64,000 bases of DNA from Bigelowiella natans CCMP2755 (Eukaryota; Cercozoa; Chlorarachniophyceae): the NCBI GenBank assembly GCA_000320545.1, contig ADNK01000824.1:1-64000 (forward strand), given 5' to 3'. Numbering within the stretch: the stretch's first letter is position 1; each line of letters opens with the position of its first letter. Positions 62,504-64,000 of the stretch are shown here, in pieces. The position numbers and the translations under genes are program-made. The notes under the pieces were generated by a model that was given only the letters and a program-made list of their open reading frames with translations, did not search any database and was not told where the DNA came from.

Positions 62504-62984
62504 CTGGAACGATTGGGAAGATTATGCCGGTGCAGAGGTAGAGCACGAATCAAAGTGGAAATAGGTGACAATGACAAACATGTAGATCAGGGCATTTATC
62601 ATCATCATCATCATCATCTCTGCCTTAATGGATAGATTTCATCTCCACGATATTCATCCACAAGAATCGCATGGCGCCCTCATACCTACGCAAACGAGGG
62701 CCGTCTTCTTCTTCATTCCCTTCTCCTCTTCCCTCCCGTCGTCCATGGCCCGAATCGATATTTTCGGAATTGGCTGACGATTTCAGGGACCGATTTCGTA
62801 GTGCGACAAGGAGTATTCTTTGTCGTCGATGACGTTCTTAACCGGATTTTGGTGGTGCGACAAAGAGCGTTCCTTGTCGTCGAGGTGTGTCGACAACTGT
62901 CCTCCACCACGTCATTTCGCCTCCTCCCCACCAGCCTGGCTCGTAGCTCGCCAGGAGCCAATCGCTACTCAGCCACAGACCACA
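62504..62984. promoter_or_regulatory. Divergent region between DJ-1 and plastid S4 gene
   Basis: Should contain the missing DJ-1 first exon and both promoters. It includes an ATC trinucleotide run (62596-62618) and two copies of a 31-base hairpin-forming unit at 62801-62831 and 62855-62885. Confidence 0.5.
62801..62885. repeat. Duplicated hairpin-forming unit
   Basis: Two 31-base copies begin GTGCGACAA and contain an inverted pair of CGACAA(A/G)GA and TTC(T/C)TTGTCG arms around three bases. Start-to-start distance is 54 bases. The copies differ at a few positions, mostly in the loop and at paired bases. Confidence 0.75.
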
Positions 62985-64000
62985 ATGCGCGCAGATAAAA
63001 ACGAGGGCAGCTTTGCTTTGACTGCGGCCCTCATTGTCGTCGCTGTTCTCGTCGTTGCGGTCGTAGTCTGCGAGCACGCACACCCCGTCGAACTTGCGCT
63101 CATCCTCGGAGAAAGAGGGGTGGGGAATTCTCCCTTCCTCCGTCCATTCACGCCATCTTTCCAAACCAAGGCGGGGGATTCGATATGCAACCTAGGATAT
63201 CACCGTAGTTTCTGTGTGTTCAGTCGAGGAGGGGGGCGAGGGAGATGGGTGGACAATGCTATTCTTAGTGCCCCTCCTGACCTTCGTCAAGATGTAAAAA
63301 CGGTGTTAGAGAAAGGAGAAAGGGCGGCAAGAAATTGGGAGCTTACAACGACGCGTTTTCTCAACCCATCGCTGAGGAAAGCTGTTGTTGACATCGTACG
63401 GGATGGGGGAGATGTGCCAGAAGAGCTAGCTGCCCGAGAATGGGGAGGGTATGCGGGGGCAGAGCGTTCCAAGTTAATCCTAGGCAGGAGCGATATGTTA
63501 GAGACAGTTGATCTTAACCCACAACATCTGGTAGAAGAGAATCAATCATCAAAGCCGCCACTATCGGCCAACCTTGAGGAAGAGAGCGTCCATGGCTGCC
63601 ACTACGGAGTTGCGGCATGCCGTATAAAGGGAAACTTCAAATTCGAGCCAACGGACCACCGTTCTATTCTCGGCTCCTTGATGGGGTCTGGAGTAAACCG
63701 TGACGAGTTGGGGGACATTTTGATCCTACCCGACCAAACCGGCGCGCTCGCCTTCACATCGGAACAAATTGCGCCGTACTTGCAAACGGAGATCACGAAA
63801 GTTGGCAGGATTCCGGTCAGTATCGCTACTTTGCCATGGCCTAAAGTGCAAGAGTTGGTCGATGCAGCTGCTCAGTCGAAGCTTAAGGCAGGGAAGGTTG
63901 TCAATGCGGTAGAAGCTTCGCTCCGGTTTGACGCTGTGGCGAGCTCTGCCTTCGGAATCTCTAGGGCGAAAGTTGCGACGATGATACGGAAAGGGACCAT
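62985..64000 (+). CDS. Photosystem II S4-domain (YlmH-like) protein, plastid-targeted, 3' partial
   Basis: One open frame runs from ATG 62985 to the end of the window (338 codons) with no intron. Residues 1-30 form a signal peptide (SFALTAALIVVAVLVVAVVV). The next 60 residues are poor in acids and rich in Ser/Thr/Arg (FLRPFTPSFQTKAGD), like a transit peptide, so entry into a complex plastid is inferred. The mature part starts near LRQDVKTVLEKGERAARNWE and matches the S4-domain protein conserved in cyanobacteria and plastids: FLNPSLRKAVVDIV, VHGCHYGVAACRIKGNFKFE, LGDILILPDQTGALAFTSEQ. The S4 RNA-binding fold begins at ASSAFGISRAKVATMIRKGT and is cut by the window end. Bacterial YlmH relatives bind ribosomes and aid nascent-chain rescue; the plastid role is not established. 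Confidence 0.87.
   Translation, partial: MRADKNEGSFALTAALIVVAVLVVAVVVCEHAHPVELALILGERGVGNSPFLRPFTPSFQTKAGDSICNLGYHRSFCVFSRGGGRGRWVDNAILSAPPDLRQDVKTVLEKGERAARNWELTTTRFLNPSLRKAVVDIVRDGGDVPEELAAREWGGYAGAERSKLILGRSDMLETVDLNPQHLVEENQSSKPPLSANLEEESVHGCHYGVAACRIKGNFKFEPTDHRSILGSLMGSGVNRDELGDILILPDQTGALAFTSEQIAPYLQTEITKVGRIPVSIATLPWPKVQELVDAAAQSKLKAGKVVNAVEASLRFDAVASSAFGISRAKVATMIRKGT

Noticed and set aside
61947-62546. DJ-1 starting at 62546
   Set aside because: The codon there is GTG, preceded closely by an in-frame TGA; an intron boundary at 62503/62504 is more natural for a nuclear gene.
1-64000. Mobile elements, CRISPR arrays, rRNA or tRNA genes
   Set aside because: I saw no transposase, reverse transcriptase, long terminal repeats, spacer arrays or cloverleaf RNAs; only microsatellites and small foldbacks.

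Overview
This is nuclear DNA of an intron-rich, photosynthetic or plastid-bearing eukaryotic microbe. Genes are split by GT-AG introns, mostly tens to a few hundred bases long, with a few near 30 nt. There are no operons or Shine-Dalgarno sites, and dinucleotide and trinucleotide microsatellites fill introns and flanks. Two genes point to the plant/algal world: a cyclopropylsterol (cycloeucalenol) isomerase, and a photosystem II-type S4-domain protein whose N-terminus reads as a signal peptide followed by a basic, hydroxylated leader. That bipartite leader suggests a complex (secondary) plastid. A chlorarachniophyte such as Bigelowiella is a reasonable guess, but it is inference from gene content only.

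Layout from left to right: UTP4/cirhin (+, 5' end cut by the window); an unidentified Ser-rich basic protein (-); sterol isomerase CPI1 (-), head-to-head across 113 bp with a histone-fold-like protein carrying four VEPLFL/IEPLFL motifs (+); an Afi1/SPA-type DENN protein (-); a nuclear-type protein with repeated DDEPL motifs (+); a MyTH4 myosin (-); an inositol polyphosphate 5-phosphatase with an acidic DPW-repeat N-terminus (-); a coiled-coil protein with an acidic decapeptide-repeat tail (+); a weakly supported gene (-); a secreted glycoprotein with two reading-frame anomalies (+); a single-pass membrane protein (+); an MMADHC-like cobalamin-trafficking protein (-); unassigned exons (-); a small lysine-rich protein (+); an unidentified basic protein (-); a ferlin (+); a DJ-1/PfpI protein (-); and the plastid S4 protein (+, 3' end cut by the window).

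The gene set is ordinary housekeeping (rRNA processing, sterols, B12 handling, redox) plus a notable group for membrane traffic: the DENN protein, MyTH4 myosin, 5-phosphatase and ferlin all lie within about 50 kb. The most unusual features are short peptide motifs repeated with diverged codons (EPLFL, DDEPL, DPW), a possible 22-nt intron next to an in-frame TAG, and a peculiar sequence texture (GCATGC/ACATGT/CTAGC-rich) that sits mainly beyond the 3' ends of genes. No rRNA, tRNA, CRISPR array, transposase or organelle origin was seen. Exon limits were worked out by eye from reading frame, phase and GT/AG sites, so gene spans are more reliable than individual splice sites unless stated.
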